Source of the DNA: an uncultured Isosphaeraceae bacterium
Lineage (GTDB): Bacteria; Planctomycetota; Planctomycetia; Isosphaerales; Isosphaeraceae
Length of the DNA: 64,000 nt
Direction: 5' to 3'
Assembly: GCA_945957605.1 (NCBI GenBank)
Contig: CAMFLR010000017.1
Location: 108,322 to 172,321, forward strand
Below the pieces are notes generated by a model. That model worked only from the letters and a program-made list of their open reading frames with translations. It was not told the origin of the DNA and ran no database searches. Both the position numbers and the translations under genes were made by a program. Below, piece by piece: positions 7,663 through 15,468 of the stretch (the stretch's first letter is position 1; each line of letters starts with the position of its first letter).

Positions 7663-9030
7663 ATGGAAACTCTCGACCTGATCTCTGACGCTCAAACGAC
7701 CGAGGAACGTTTTCTTCGCCAGATTTTCGTGCGCGATCAGATGCACGAATGGTCGAAGAATCCGCTCATTATGAGCCGCGCTGAGGGGGTTCATTACTGG
7801 GACGTTCATGGGAAAAAGTATCTCGATGCGCTATCGGGGATTTATGTCGCGTCGGTGGGGCATGGCAACAAGCGAGTGATCGAGGCGATCAAGAAGCAAC
7901 TTGATATTCTCTGCTTCTCGCCGCCGATGCATGGGACGAATCCCCTTGCCGTGCAGCTTGCGAACATGCTGGCTGAGGTTGCGCCCGATGATCTATCGAC
8001 GGTCAAGTTTGAATGCGCCGGTTCGGAAGTAACCGAAGCGGCGATCAAGCTGGCGAGGCAGTATCATCGGCTTAAAGGTTCACCGGGCAAATATAAGATT
8101 ATCAGCCGATATCAGTCGTGGCATGGATCGACGCTTGGTGCGCTATCAGCTTCGGGGTTGAAGTCGCGGAAGACGGTGAATGAGCCGATGGCACCGGGGT
8201 TCTTGCACGTCTTTCCGCCGACGTGTTATCGCTGTCCGTTCGGCAAGAGTTATCCATCGTGTGACATCACTTGCGCCACGCTAGTGGGTGATGTGATTGC
8301 GATGGAAGATCCGGCGACCGTTGCGGCGATCATGGTCGAGCCAATTGGTCATACCGGCGGTGTGATCGATCCGCCTGAAGAATACTTGAAGCTGCTGCGC
8401 AAGATTTGCGATGAGAACAACGTTCTTTTGATTTTTGATGAGATCATTACAGGTGCAGGGCGAACGGGGCAGATGTTCGCTGCGCAGACGTTTGGCGTGA
8501 CGCCTGATGTGCTGTGCACGGCGAAGGGGCTTTCGGGTGGTTATGCGCCGCTTTCGGCGATGATTTGCAAGGGGTCAATCGCAGACGCGTTCTGGGGGCC
8601 GGTTGAGACGAATCCGGGATTCGTTGAAGGGCATACGTTTGAGGGGAACCCGATCTCGTGCGCAGCGGGAATTGCGGTGCTGCGCGAGATTCTCGAGCGA
8701 GATTTGCTGGCGAATACTCGTACGCAAGGGGCGCGGTTGCGTCAGGGGTTTGAGCGGTTGATGGCCAAGTACGACGTGATTGGCGATTTGCGCGGCAAGG
8801 GTCTTTTTCAAGCGATGGAGTTCGTGGCTGATCGCGCAACCAAGTCACGTTTGCCGGCGAATCCGGGGTTTGGAGTTGAAGTCGGCCGCAGGGCTCTGGC
8901 GAATGGGTTGTTGTGCCGGTTCGATCCGCACTGGATTGCGTTCGGGCCGCCGCTGGTGTCGACGGCCGAGCAGATCGACGAGATGGTGGCGATCCTCGAG
9001 CGCAGCATCGACGAGGTGCTGCACAAGTGA
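7663..9030 (+). CDS. Class-III pyridoxal-phosphate aminotransferase
   Basis: 455 residues from the ATG at 7663, which has GGAAG 7 bases upstream; the 19 codons before it are unlikely coding. Fold-type I hallmarks: YWDVHGKKYLDALSG (43-59), CAGSEVTEAAIKLAR (118-132, phosphate contact), SWHGSTLGALSASG (152-165), FDEIITGAGRTGQ (258-270, Asp to the pyridine nitrogen) and TAKGLSGGY with Lys288 as the Schiff-base lysine. A cysteine-rich loop with C188, C191, C200 and C204 (CYRCPFGKSYPSCDITC) sits between strand elements, as in a subset of class-III enzymes, and might bind a metal or form disulfides. The family moves amino groups from omega-amino acids, amines or beta-alanine/GABA to an oxo-acid; the substrate is not predictable. 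It converges with the STAS gene, leaving 15 bases between. Confidence 0.92.
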   Translation: METLDLISDAQTTEERFLRQIFVRDQMHEWSKNPLIMSRAEGVHYWDVHGKKYLDALSGIYVASVGHGNKRVIEAIKKQLDILCFSPPMHGTNPLAVQLANMLAEVAPDDLSTVKFECAGSEVTEAAIKLARQYHRLKGSPGKYKIISRYQSWHGSTLGALSASGLKSRKTVNEPMAPGFLHVFPPTCYRCPFGKSYPSCDITCATLVGDVIAMEDPATVAAIMVEPIGHTGGVIDPPEEYLKLLRKICDENNVLLIFDEIITGAGRTGQMFAAQTFGVTPDVLCTAKGLSGGYAPLSAMICKGSIADAFWGPVETNPGFVEGHTFEGNPISCAAGIAVLREILERDLLANTRTQGARLRQGFERLMAKYDVIGDLRGKGLFQAMEFVADRATKSRLPANPGFGVEVGRRALANGLLCRFDPHWIAFGPPLVSTAEQIDEMVAILERSIDEVLHK

Positions 9031-9045
9031 TGCGATCGCGTCTGC

Positions 9046-9528
9046 CTAACCGCGCGGCCCGGCACCAATATCGGCGGGGCGGAGAAACGCCTGGAGCGCC
9101 GATGGTGTCGAGTCGTGGACGTCGAAGTGGCCTTCGAGCCGAGTGATGCGGAAGATGTCGCGTACGTCGGGGCGGACGCTGCAAAGCTTGAGCTGTGCGC
9201 GATGTTCTTTCGCCTGTCGCGCGAGGTTGATCAGTCTCGCTAACACGGTGCTCGAGAGGTAGGTAACGCCTTCGAAGTCGACCAGTACGCGATCGAGATG
9301 ACGTTCGTCGATCAGGAAGCGAACGCGTTCCAGTGTGCGCATCACATTTTGTTCGGTCACAAGTCCACGCGCTTTGAGGTGGACGACGTGAACATCGGAA
9401 ATCGTTTCGACGAGGAACGTTTGGCCGTGGCCGCACGCTGGGCAGGTGTCGCTGGAAGACCACGCGATTTCGAGAGTCGAGCCCAGGTCCAGACCGCAGC
9501 CTGGGCAAGCGACGATTCGGGTTGTCAT
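9046..9528 (-). CDS. Zinc-ribbon/STAS-domain protein (anti-sigma-factor-antagonist-like)
   Basis: 160 residues from the ATG at 9528. Two CxxC pairs open the protein, CPGC (C8, C11) and CPAC (C29, C32), forming a small zinc ribbon. From about 41 to 145 it follows the STAS/SpoIIAA pattern: VHVVHLKARGLV, RVLVDFEGVTYLSSTVLARL (with serines at the position phosphorylated in anti-anti-sigma factors) and LKLCSVRPDVRDIFRITRLE. Such proteins bind serine-kinase anti-sigma factors and free the sigma factor. No kinase, phosphatase or sigma gene is adjacent. The fusion of a zinc ribbon to STAS is unusual and may add redox or nucleic-acid sensing (inference). Confidence 0.82.
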   Translation of the reverse strand: MTTRIVACPGCGLDLGSTLEIAWSSSDTCPACGHGQTFLVETISDVHVVHLKARGLVTEQNVMRTLERVRFLIDERHLDRVLVDFEGVTYLSSTVLARLINLARQAKEHRAQLKLCSVRPDVRDIFRITRLEGHFDVHDSTPSALQAFLRPADIGAGPRG

Positions 9529-9763
9529 GGGCAGCCTTGCGAGAGCAGGTGAAGGGCGGACGCGTTCCAGCCAGAACCACGGCCGAACTGCAAGCCTACG
9601 CGCTCCCGGATTCAAGAGCAAGCAAGAATCGCTGCCGGATTGGGAGATGTTCGACTCCGTGGCTGTGCTGCGTCGCCAATGCCACGGAGAGCGTCGGATT
9701 CACTGCGCCGCGCAACCTCGCGCGACTTGTGGTCATTCAAGAGTTGTGGTCGAGTCGCGTTCG

Positions 9764-9952
9764 TTACTTTCCCGGTGCGGGCTTTTTGATCGGGGTCTTC
9801 TTGTCGATTTCCGACTGGCGCCTGGCTTCGTATTGCTGCACTTCGCTGGGAAGGTTCGAGCCGTCGGCCGGGGGCGGAGTGTCGTTGGCGCTGCAGCCGG
9901 TGAAGAGACTGAAAAGCGCAGCAAAGAGCACGGGTAGAACGAGTCGCTTCAT
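9764..9952 (-). CDS. Small lipoprotein downstream of DUF1559 gene, cassette A
   Basis: 62 residues from the ATG at 9952. The N-terminus MKRLVLPVLFAALFSLFTGC is a lipoprotein signal with a lipobox ending at Cys20. The mature part is 42 residues, Pro- and Lys-rich, ending KTPIKKPAPGK, with little predicted fold. It follows the DUF1559 gene by 106 bases on the same strand, like the second lipoprotein gene at 12263-12730 in cassette B, which suggests paired function. No known family. The longer frame reaching 10090 would overlap the DUF1559 3' end and is unlikely. Confidence 0.78.
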   Translation of the reverse strand: MKRLVLPVLFAALFSLFTGCSANDTPPPADGSNLPSEVQQYEARRQSEIDKKTPIKKPAPGK

Positions 9953-10058
9953 GCGAGTGCCTTGGGTGTTTCGAGGAGGAAGGAGTGTGAGGTGAGTGGG
10001 CGAGGGAGCGCCCGGCCGGGTGTCCGACCGGGCGCTGAGTGGAGCGGATTCGCGACGC

Positions 10059-11213
10059 TTAGAACGCGTCGGCGCTGATAACTTCGCCACCGTTGCGGCT
10101 GCCGAGAGCCCACCACGCCTGAACGTTGACCGTGTTCTTGATGAACCGGACCGAGCCGTCGGCGAAGGCGTTGTTCACGCCGCCCGAGTGGAAGCTGCTC
10201 GGGGGAGCGCTACCGAGCGGGGTGATGTAGTAGGTGGCCCAGGGGCTATTGCTGCTGTCGCCGGACTCTGCAGAGTTCGAGCAGGGAATCTGGTTCGGCG
10301 TACCGAAGTGGTTGTACGAGTTGATCACGAGCCACGATGGGAAGCTGGCGGCCCACATCTGGCCGTTACCGGCGCAGAAGCGGAGGCCCTGGGTGCCGGG
10401 GGCATTGGCGCACGCTTGCTGCATGACGAGAGCGGCAGCCGCACCCGAACCAGCAGCAGCGCCGGTGGGGCTGTGGATGGCGCATCGGAGAACGTCCGGG
10501 CCAGCCGCGTTGATGTTCGCGGGAGTCGAAGAACGGCCGAGCACGCGTTCGCTGATGAGGCCGGTGTTCGAGGTGCCGTCGGTGATCATCGCGAGCTTCA
10601 CCGGGCCCCAGCTTGCCTGGGTGTAGAGGTTCAGGCCAGCGCTACCGTTCGGCTGCGCGGCGGTGCCGATCAGCCAGTTGTTGGCGGGGATAATCGTGCC
10701 CGACATCTGCGAGATGGGGCCGGGGCCGCCGTAATTGCCAGCGTAGTTGGTGTAACCGTAATACACGGCGCCACTAAAGACGCGCAAGGGGGTGGCCAAG
10801 CTTTCGGCGGGACACTGGAGGAACGACAGATTCGCACAGGTAACGGTTGAGTTGGCGTATCCGCCCACACCGGTGCCCATGAGGTCGATATTGAAGTTAA
10901 GCGAGTTGAAGAACGTGCCGGCTTCAATGAACTGAAGCAGCGGCGGAATCCAGCCGACGGTGAGGTCGGTGGCGGTGGTGACCGCCGGACTCTGCGACTG
11001 GGTGGGGAAGCACTGATTCGAGCTTTCGTAATTCATGCACGCGAGGGCGAGCTGCTTCAGATTGTTCGTGCACTGGATGCGCCGGGCAGCGGCGCGGGCG
11101 GCTTGCACAGCGGGAAGAAGTAGGGCGATAAGAACGGCGATAATGGCGATCACGACCAGCAGTTCGATGAGCGTGAAGCCCGCGCGTGAGCGCGCCCCTT
11201 TTGCCTTGTGCAT
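10059..11213 (-). CDS. DUF1559-family pseudopilin-like protein, cassette A
   Basis: 384 residues starting at the ATG at 11213, with GGAGGT 8 bases upstream. The type-IV prepilin leader is clear: RAGFTLIELLVVIAIIAVL (methylation motif, cleavage before Phe), followed by ALLLPAVQAARAAARR and CTNNLKQLALACMNYES. The remainder is a large beta-rich DUF1559 domain ending in the family tail SSFHSGGVNNAFADGSVRFI (H and DG motif) and GGEVISADAF. DUF1559 proteins are greatly expanded in Planctomycetes and are thought to be exported by a type II/IV-pilus-like system; their role is not known. It heads a two-gene unit with the lipoprotein gene at 9764. The promoter and 5' leader are shared with cassette B. 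Confidence 0.95.
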   Translation of the reverse strand: MHKAKGARSRAGFTLIELLVVIAIIAVLIALLLPAVQAARAAARRIQCTNNLKQLALACMNYESSNQCFPTQSQSPAVTTATDLTVGWIPPLLQFIEAGTFFNSLNFNIDLMGTGVGGYANSTVTCANLSFLQCPAESLATPLRVFSGAVYYGYTNYAGNYGGPGPISQMSGTIIPANNWLIGTAAQPNGSAGLNLYTQASWGPVKLAMITDGTSNTGLISERVLGRSSTPANINAAGPDVLRCAIHSPTGAAAGSGAAAALVMQQACANAPGTQGLRFCAGNGQMWAASFPSWLVINSYNHFGTPNQIPCSNSAESGDSSNSPWATYYITPLGSAPPSSFHSGGVNNAFADGSVRFIKNTVNVQAWWALGSRNGGEVISADAF

Positions 11214-11805
11214 TCGAGAGTACCTCCGGATTAGAAAAAGGAAAAACGAACTAGAGGCGTGACGACTCTTACCGGCAAGAGGGTTTCCGGCGCGAAGTCA
11301 GTGAGTAGGGCGTTGGAAGGATATCTGCCGTGCCGAGCGCGGCTTCGACCACATCAAGAGTGCACGTAAGGCATGAAGTCGTCGGAAGTTCTTTGGGGGG
11401 ATGTGAGAACTACCTACGGATCCTAGCGATTGGATTTGTTACTCGTCAAGAAATCAACCCGCGAGACGAGTTGTGATGATTTTATGAAACGTCGCAACCG
11501 CGATCAAGGGGTAGGCAACGCAATCATTCATCCGGGATCTGACGCCAACATTCTCTCCTGATCGCGTGCCTGCAATTCCAGCATTCGTGCACCAAGGCGA
11601 GCAACAAAACGAAAGAACCATCGTGGCGACCGAGAGCAAAACGGCTCTCAAACTGCCTGGAAGCAAAAGACTTCCGTCAACGATCCTACCGCATCGTCGC
11701 AGCCAACGGATGATGAATAAACGCATTTGCCGTGCCAGAACCCGCCGTCGTGAAGGGAACACAAGTCTTATTAATTTCGTTAGATATTATATATTTTGTA
11801 TGCGG
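11214..11805 (-). repeat. Leader and upstream region of DUF1559 cassette A, duplicated in cassette B
   Basis: Read on the minus strand, this region shares with 13914-14590 an ordered series of conserved blocks: an AT-rich ATATAATATNTAACGAAAT box (about 11773-11800), TTCATCATCCG and ACGGAAGT/ATG blocks near 11660-11715, a promoter (11479-11507), a GGGTYGATTT-YTKGACRAGT block just downstream of it (about 11445-11463), ATAYCYTTCCAAC (about 11310-11325) and a pyrimidine-rich TTCTAATYCGGAG stretch before the start codon. The 5' untranslated leader is about 260 nt. This colinearity means the region was duplicated with the gene or is under selection. Confidence 0.7.
11479..11507 (-). promoter_or_regulatory. 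Promoter of DUF1559 cassette A
   Basis: On the minus strand TTGATC (11507-11502) and TAAAAT (11484-11479) are separated by 17 bp. The same arrangement with matching spacer sequence (CGCGGTTGCG) is found upstream of the paralogous cassette at 14152-14181. Conservation between paralogues supports a real sigma-70-like promoter. The predicted start point is about 260 bases upstream of the start codon. Confidence 0.65.
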
Positions 11806-12198
11806 CCGATCATTCCCTGTTATCGAATTTGCGCGCGAGGAGGGACAAATGAGGTGTGCGCCGCACGGTGCGAAGTCGCAAGTCCTAGCGATTTCGTTAT
11901 CGATTCTTGGTACAGCTTTTGGTCAGGATTGAATCGGCGCAATGGTTGGTCTCTGCACATCACGTTGTGGAACGTTACCGAACAGTTTAAAGGCAAAGAT
12001 ATGAGGAGTCCTTGCATCTATTCGTAATGAGTGAACATGCAACGAGCCAAGTGGGAAACGCTTCGGATTCTGAGTTGATCGAAGGTCTCCTGATATTTGA
12101 GGAGCACTCGCTTGAAACGGCGAATGCCATGATGTCCCAAACTGTAACAGCCCCACGGTATTCGTCTTGTCTCCGGACAGTTCTGAGCGACAAACGAA
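11806..12198. other. Intergenic region without convincing gene
   Basis: Lies between the upstream boundary of cassette A and the terminator of cassette B. Several open frames of 65-150 codons cross it on both strands, but they lack ribosome binding sites, overlap each other and give compositions unlike the neighbouring proteins. I see no feature I can support. Confidence 0.5.
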
Positions 12199-12233
12199 AA
12201 GCCTTGCCCCTTCAATTGGAGGAGGCAAGGCTT
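12199..12233 (-). terminator. Terminator of cassette B
   Basis: AAGCCTTGCC (12199-12208) and GGCAAGGCTT (12224-12233) form a perfect 10-bp stem with a 15-base loop. On the minus strand it is followed by TTTTCGTTTG. It lies 30 bases past the stop of the lipoprotein gene at 12263, as expected of a rho-independent terminator. Confidence 0.8.
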
Positions 12234-12262
12234 GGGATTCCAGACTCGAAAGACGAAACCGA

Positions 12263-12730
12263 TTACTTCTTGCTGGCGGCTGCCGAGGCTTCGACGCCCG
12301 CTAGTTTCGCCGCCTTGAACTCGTCTGGCGTCATCTTCCGAATTGTGCGGTCGAGCAGCAGGACGTAGCCGCCATCTTGGGGTGTCTTTGTCTCATAGGC
12401 GAGCACTTCGCTTGAGGGAACTTTACCCGGCTCTTCGCCGGTGTCGGGTAACGTCGCGTCCATTCGAATAGCTGCGCGGCCGGTGCGAACGGCTTCAATA
12501 CCATTGCCTCCGACTGCGTCGACGGTGGCCAGTTCGGCGAGAGATTTTGGGGCCTTCTTCTTGCTGATGGTGTAGAGCCGATAGGCTTCACCAAGTTCGC
12601 GTAGGGCCAGGTGATCGGTCGAAGTCTCTTCTGTCTTGGCGAGGCCCGACGATCCGCCGCAACCCACACCGGAAAAAGCCGACGCGAAAACCAGCGCGCA
12701 CAGGATCAGCGATCGCGAAAACAGACGCAT
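12263..12730 (-). CDS. Lipoprotein downstream of DUF1559 gene, cassette B
   Basis: 155 residues from the ATG at 12730. That start has GGAG 8 bases upstream; an ATG two codons earlier (12736) is the alternative. The signal RLFSRSLILCALVFASAFSG runs into VGC with the lipobox Cys near residue 24. The mature region (about 45-110) holds an EAYRLYTISKKKAPKSLAEL helix, the pattern seen in pseudopilin-associated planctomycete proteins. A short beta domain follows (DGGYVLLLDRTIRKMTPDEF) and an Ala/Lys tail. Function unknown; it is probably an outer- or inner-membrane-tethered partner of the DUF1559 protein. The gene follows DUF1559 by 79 bases and is closed by a strong terminator. Confidence 0.85.
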   Translation of the reverse strand: MRLFSRSLILCALVFASAFSGVGCGGSSGLAKTEETSTDHLALRELGEAYRLYTISKKKAPKSLAELATVDAVGGNGIEAVRTGRAAIRMDATLPDTGEEPGKVPSSEVLAYETKTPQDGGYVLLLDRTIRKMTPDEFKAAKLAGVEASAAASKK

Positions 12731-12809
12731 TTTCATACTCCAGGAAGTAGCGAAGGACGAGGAGAATGGGATTCGCCTCGTCCCTTGATCGCAACGGCGC
12801 TTTGTCAGA

Positions 12810-13913
12810 TCAATAAGCGTCCGAACTGATGACTTCGCCGCCGGCCTTCGTGCCCAGCTTCCGCCAGACGAGGGCGTCAACCGAGTTCTTGATGAACCGG
12901 ACCGAACCATCGCAGAAGGTGACGTTCACGCCACCGGGGTGATAGCTACGAGCGGCCGTATGACCCTGATTGAAGTTGGCGTTGTTCGAGCAGTCCCACA
13001 GCTTGTAGTTGGGAGGAACTGTGTGGCTGTAGTAGCCGGTCGAGGGGAGGTTGCGATAGTACTGCTGGCCACGATAGCGGAGGCGGATCTGGTTGGCGAA
13101 AGTGCTGCAATCGCTCGGCGGAATCTGGTTGGCGGTACCGGTGAAGTCACCCGTGATCGTGTAAACGTTGGCGAGGTCCGGAATAGGAACTTCGGCCGCG
13201 GTATTGGCAATGGCCCGACCACGCGTCGTTTCGGCGTAGCAGGCGGTGTTGCTAGTACCGTCGGTAATCTGCGCGATGGTGGTCGGGTTGGCGCCAAGAT
13301 AGCGCGGGTTGACGATTGTGTTGGTTGGTGGGTTGGTGTAATGCGGTTCGCCGTTGTAGCTGAAGTTGAAGATTCCCAGGTTCGCGGTATTCGACTCCTG
13401 GTACGTTGCCGTGCCGACTTGCTGGCTCGCAGTGTTACCCAGGCTCGCGAAGTAGTTGTTGTACCCGAGCTGGCTGGTGCCAGAGAGAAGACGGGCGCTT
13501 GATGGGTCTGAGGGGCAAATGAACGAGCTGACAAGCTGAGTCTGAGCTGTGTCATTCACGGTTCCGGGGCCGGTCAGATTCAAGTTGAATCCGAAGTTGA
13601 ACGCTCCATACATGCTCGCCTGTTCCATGTACGGAAGAATCTGGGCGACGACGCTGGCCCTGGCGCCACCATTTGACGTGGTGGGATACGGCCCGACACC
13701 CGGCGGGAAGTTGCTGTTGGCCGACTCGAAAGTCATCGTGGCCAGGCCCATTTGCTTCAGGTTGTTTGTGCACTGGGATCGGCGGGCCGCCTCACGTGCC
13801 GACTGAACAGCCGGAAGCAGCAGCGCGATGAGCACAGCAATGATCGCAATGACTACCAGCAGCTCAATGAGCGTGAAGCCAGCGCGCGAGCGCATCCGAG
13901 AGGTGATGCACAT
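12810..13913 (-). CDS. DUF1559-family pseudopilin-like protein, cassette B
   Basis: 367 residues from the ATG at 13913, with GGAG 8 bases upstream. It has the same prepilin signature as cassette A: RAGFTLIELLVVIAIIAVL, then LPAVQSAREAARRSQCTNNL and FESANSNFPPGVGPYP. The middle is Asn/Thr-rich, and the family tail is ARSYHPGGVNVTFCDGSVRF and GGEVISSDAY. The two DUF1559 proteins agree closely at both ends and diverge in the middle, typical of this paralogous family. It would be processed by a prepilin peptidase and exported. No pilus assembly gene is in the window. Confidence 0.95.
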   Translation of the reverse strand: MCITSRMRSRAGFTLIELLVVIAIIAVLIALLLPAVQSAREAARRSQCTNNLKQMGLATMTFESANSNFPPGVGPYPTTSNGGARASVVAQILPYMEQASMYGAFNFGFNLNLTGPGTVNDTAQTQLVSSFICPSDPSSARLLSGTSQLGYNNYFASLGNTASQQVGTATYQESNTANLGIFNFSYNGEPHYTNPPTNTIVNPRYLGANPTTIAQITDGTSNTACYAETTRGRAIANTAAEVPIPDLANVYTITGDFTGTANQIPPSDCSTFANQIRLRYRGQQYYRNLPSTGYYSHTVPPNYKLWDCSNNANFNQGHTAARSYHPGGVNVTFCDGSVRFIKNSVDALVWRKLGTKAGGEVISSDAY

Positions 13914-14590
13914 GCAATTCGCTCCGAATTAGAAGAGAGGGAAAAAAGCAGAATCGTGAAATAGCGCGGGAGGAAGAATCCCGTTACGCGTTAAGTTTTT
14001 GAGAACGACTGTTGACGTCGATCACTTCAAAGCGGGTTGGAAAGGTATTGGTCGGTCATTCAGGCGGCGGGTTGATTCAGTTCGGGGAGCAGATCCGTTC
14101 CTGTTAGATGGAGACTTGTCCAAAAATCGACCCGAAACATGAATCGGGATGATTTTATGATCTTGCGCAACCGCGAATCAAGAGGGTTCCATTCCTGGCA
14201 TTCCTTCGAAATCTCCGCTCGGGCGCGCATGAATTTACTGCCTATTGAATGCTCATCTTTCTCGAAATGGCCTCGCAAGAGTGAGCAAAAGGCAAGGGAA
14301 TCCGACGGAAACCAGGAGTCAGGGAATACTCGTAAACTCCCTAGGGCGGAGCATTTCCGTCAACAAAATTCGCACATTCTCGTAGGCGCATCGGATGATG
14401 AAATGCCGGTCATATGCGGCGGCAAGCATGCGAAATGACGAGAGTCTTAGTGAATTAGCTGATCTGATAATATAAGATCATGCAATTTTAATAATTTGAA
14501 AATTGGAAGAAAAGAGATGGCGAGCGCATGCCCCAACGAGTCCGAATGAATGAGTTTTAGAGATTTCGTTATATATTATATTTATTAACG
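13914..14590 (-). repeat. Leader and upstream region of DUF1559 cassette B, paralogous to cassette A
   Basis: This carries the same blocks in the same order as 11214-11805. These are the AT-rich ATATAATATATAACGAAAT box beside the phosphatase stop codon (about 14561-14585), TCATCATCCGATGCGCC (about 14385-14402), TTGACGGAAATGC (about 14352-14365), the promoter at 14152-14181, GGGTCGATTTTTGGACAAGT (about 14115-14135), ATACCTTTCCAACC (about 14036-14050) and TTCTAATTCGGAG before the start. An extra 100 bp or so in the distal part is not matched in copy A. No gene is supported inside. Confidence 0.68.
14152..14181 (-). promoter_or_regulatory. Promoter of DUF1559 cassette B
   Basis: On the minus strand TTGATT (14181-14176) and TAAAAT (14157-14152) are separated by 18 bp. 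Spacer and flanks match the cassette A promoter (CGCGGTTGCG inside, CATCATC-type sequence after). The predicted leader is about 235 nt long. Confidence 0.65.
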
Positions 14591-15319
14591 AACGACCGGC
14601 TGTTCGCCTTGAGCCGTCTCACGCGGAGGGCGCGGGCCGGGGCGTGTTGGAGGGAGGTCAACGAGCGCATCGCTTGCGGCGTAGTCGTGTTTGACCCAAT
14701 CGACGAATCGCTCGGGAGTGTGCGGCAGGTTTTGCTTTTTGAGCCAGGCGGCGTACTCGTGAAGCGGTTCGTGCAGATGTTCGGGGCCGAGCAGCGGCAC
14801 GTGTCCGTATGCCAGCGAGAACGAGGAGAGCGCCTGCGACGGTGACTCGCCCTTGCGATACATTTGATAGAGGGCGACCACCAGTCCGGTGCGGTCGGAC
14901 CCACTCTTGCAATGGATCAGCAGCGGATAGCGGCAATGGTCGAGAACGTCGAGCAGGACGAGCAACTCGCGGCGCGAGGGGCGACGGACGGCGCTCATCG
15001 GCAGGTCGTAAAATTCGGCGCCGGTTTTCGCGGTCGCGTCAACTTCGGCGGAGTACCACGAATCGGCTGTCTTGCCGCCGCGGAGGTTGAGCACTGAGCC
15101 GAGTTTGTGCGCGTTGATCATGCCGACGACGTCGCCCTTGGGCTGGGCGCTTCGGAAGACGATGTCTCCATCGACGACGCCCCAGTTGCCCTCGAAGAGT
15201 GGGCGCCGGAAGTAGGTGGCGAAGAGTATGGCGATGAGAGAAAGGAGCGAAAGCCGCCACAATCGCCGACGAAACTGCCGATGACGCGAATCCTTCGCGT
15301 TTTCGCTTCCCTGCTCCAC
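14585..15319 (-). CDS. Membrane-anchored tyrosine/dual-specificity phosphatase-like protein
   Basis: 244 residues. A basic N-terminus is followed by one membrane segment (LLSLIAILFATYF, 24-36). The catalytic P-loop HCKSGSDRTG gives the CX5R signature with C137 and R143. The upstream VFRSAQP and LGSVLNLRGG (55-82) elements and the LPMSAV segment near 106-111 match the DSP/Siw14-like 'tyrosine phosphatase family' seen in many bacteria. The C-terminal 30 residues are Pro/Arg-rich and probably unstructured. Members remove phosphate from phosphotyrosine or from inositol or other small phosphates; the substrate is not known here. The active domain faces the periplasm if the anchor acts as a signal anchor (inference). 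It sits alone, downstream of a 149-bp gap. Confidence 0.86.
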   Translation of the reverse strand: MEQGSENAKDSRHRQFRRRLWRLSLLSLIAILFATYFRRPLFEGNWGVVDGDIVFRSAQPKGDVVGMINAHKLGSVLNLRGGKTADSWYSAEVDATAKTGAEFYDLPMSAVRRPSRRELLVLLDVLDHCRYPLLIHCKSGSDRTGLVVALYQMYRKGESPSQALSSFSLAYGHVPLLGPEHLHEPLHEYAAWLKKQNLPHTPERFVDWVKHDYAASDALVDLPPTRPGPRPPRETAQGEQPVVR

Positions 15320-15468
15320 GTCGCGATCCTTTCGGGCGGCCGGCCCGGACGGAAAGAAAAGAGGGCGGCCGCTGATGACCAGCCGCGCCGCCCCACAATA
15401 CTCACCCGCAGAACTCGGTCAATCCCAAGAAGCAGTTGCCGGTTGTCGGTTGCCAGTGGAGATTGATT

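Noticed and set aside
8447..9580. 377-codon minus-strand frame opposite the aminotransferase
   Set aside because: Arg/Pro/Thr-rich shadow of the aminotransferase and STAS genes.
11566..12027. 153-codon plus-strand frame in the DUF1559 upstream region
   Set aside because: Runs through the conserved regulatory blocks of cassette A; the homologous region in cassette B has no matching frame.
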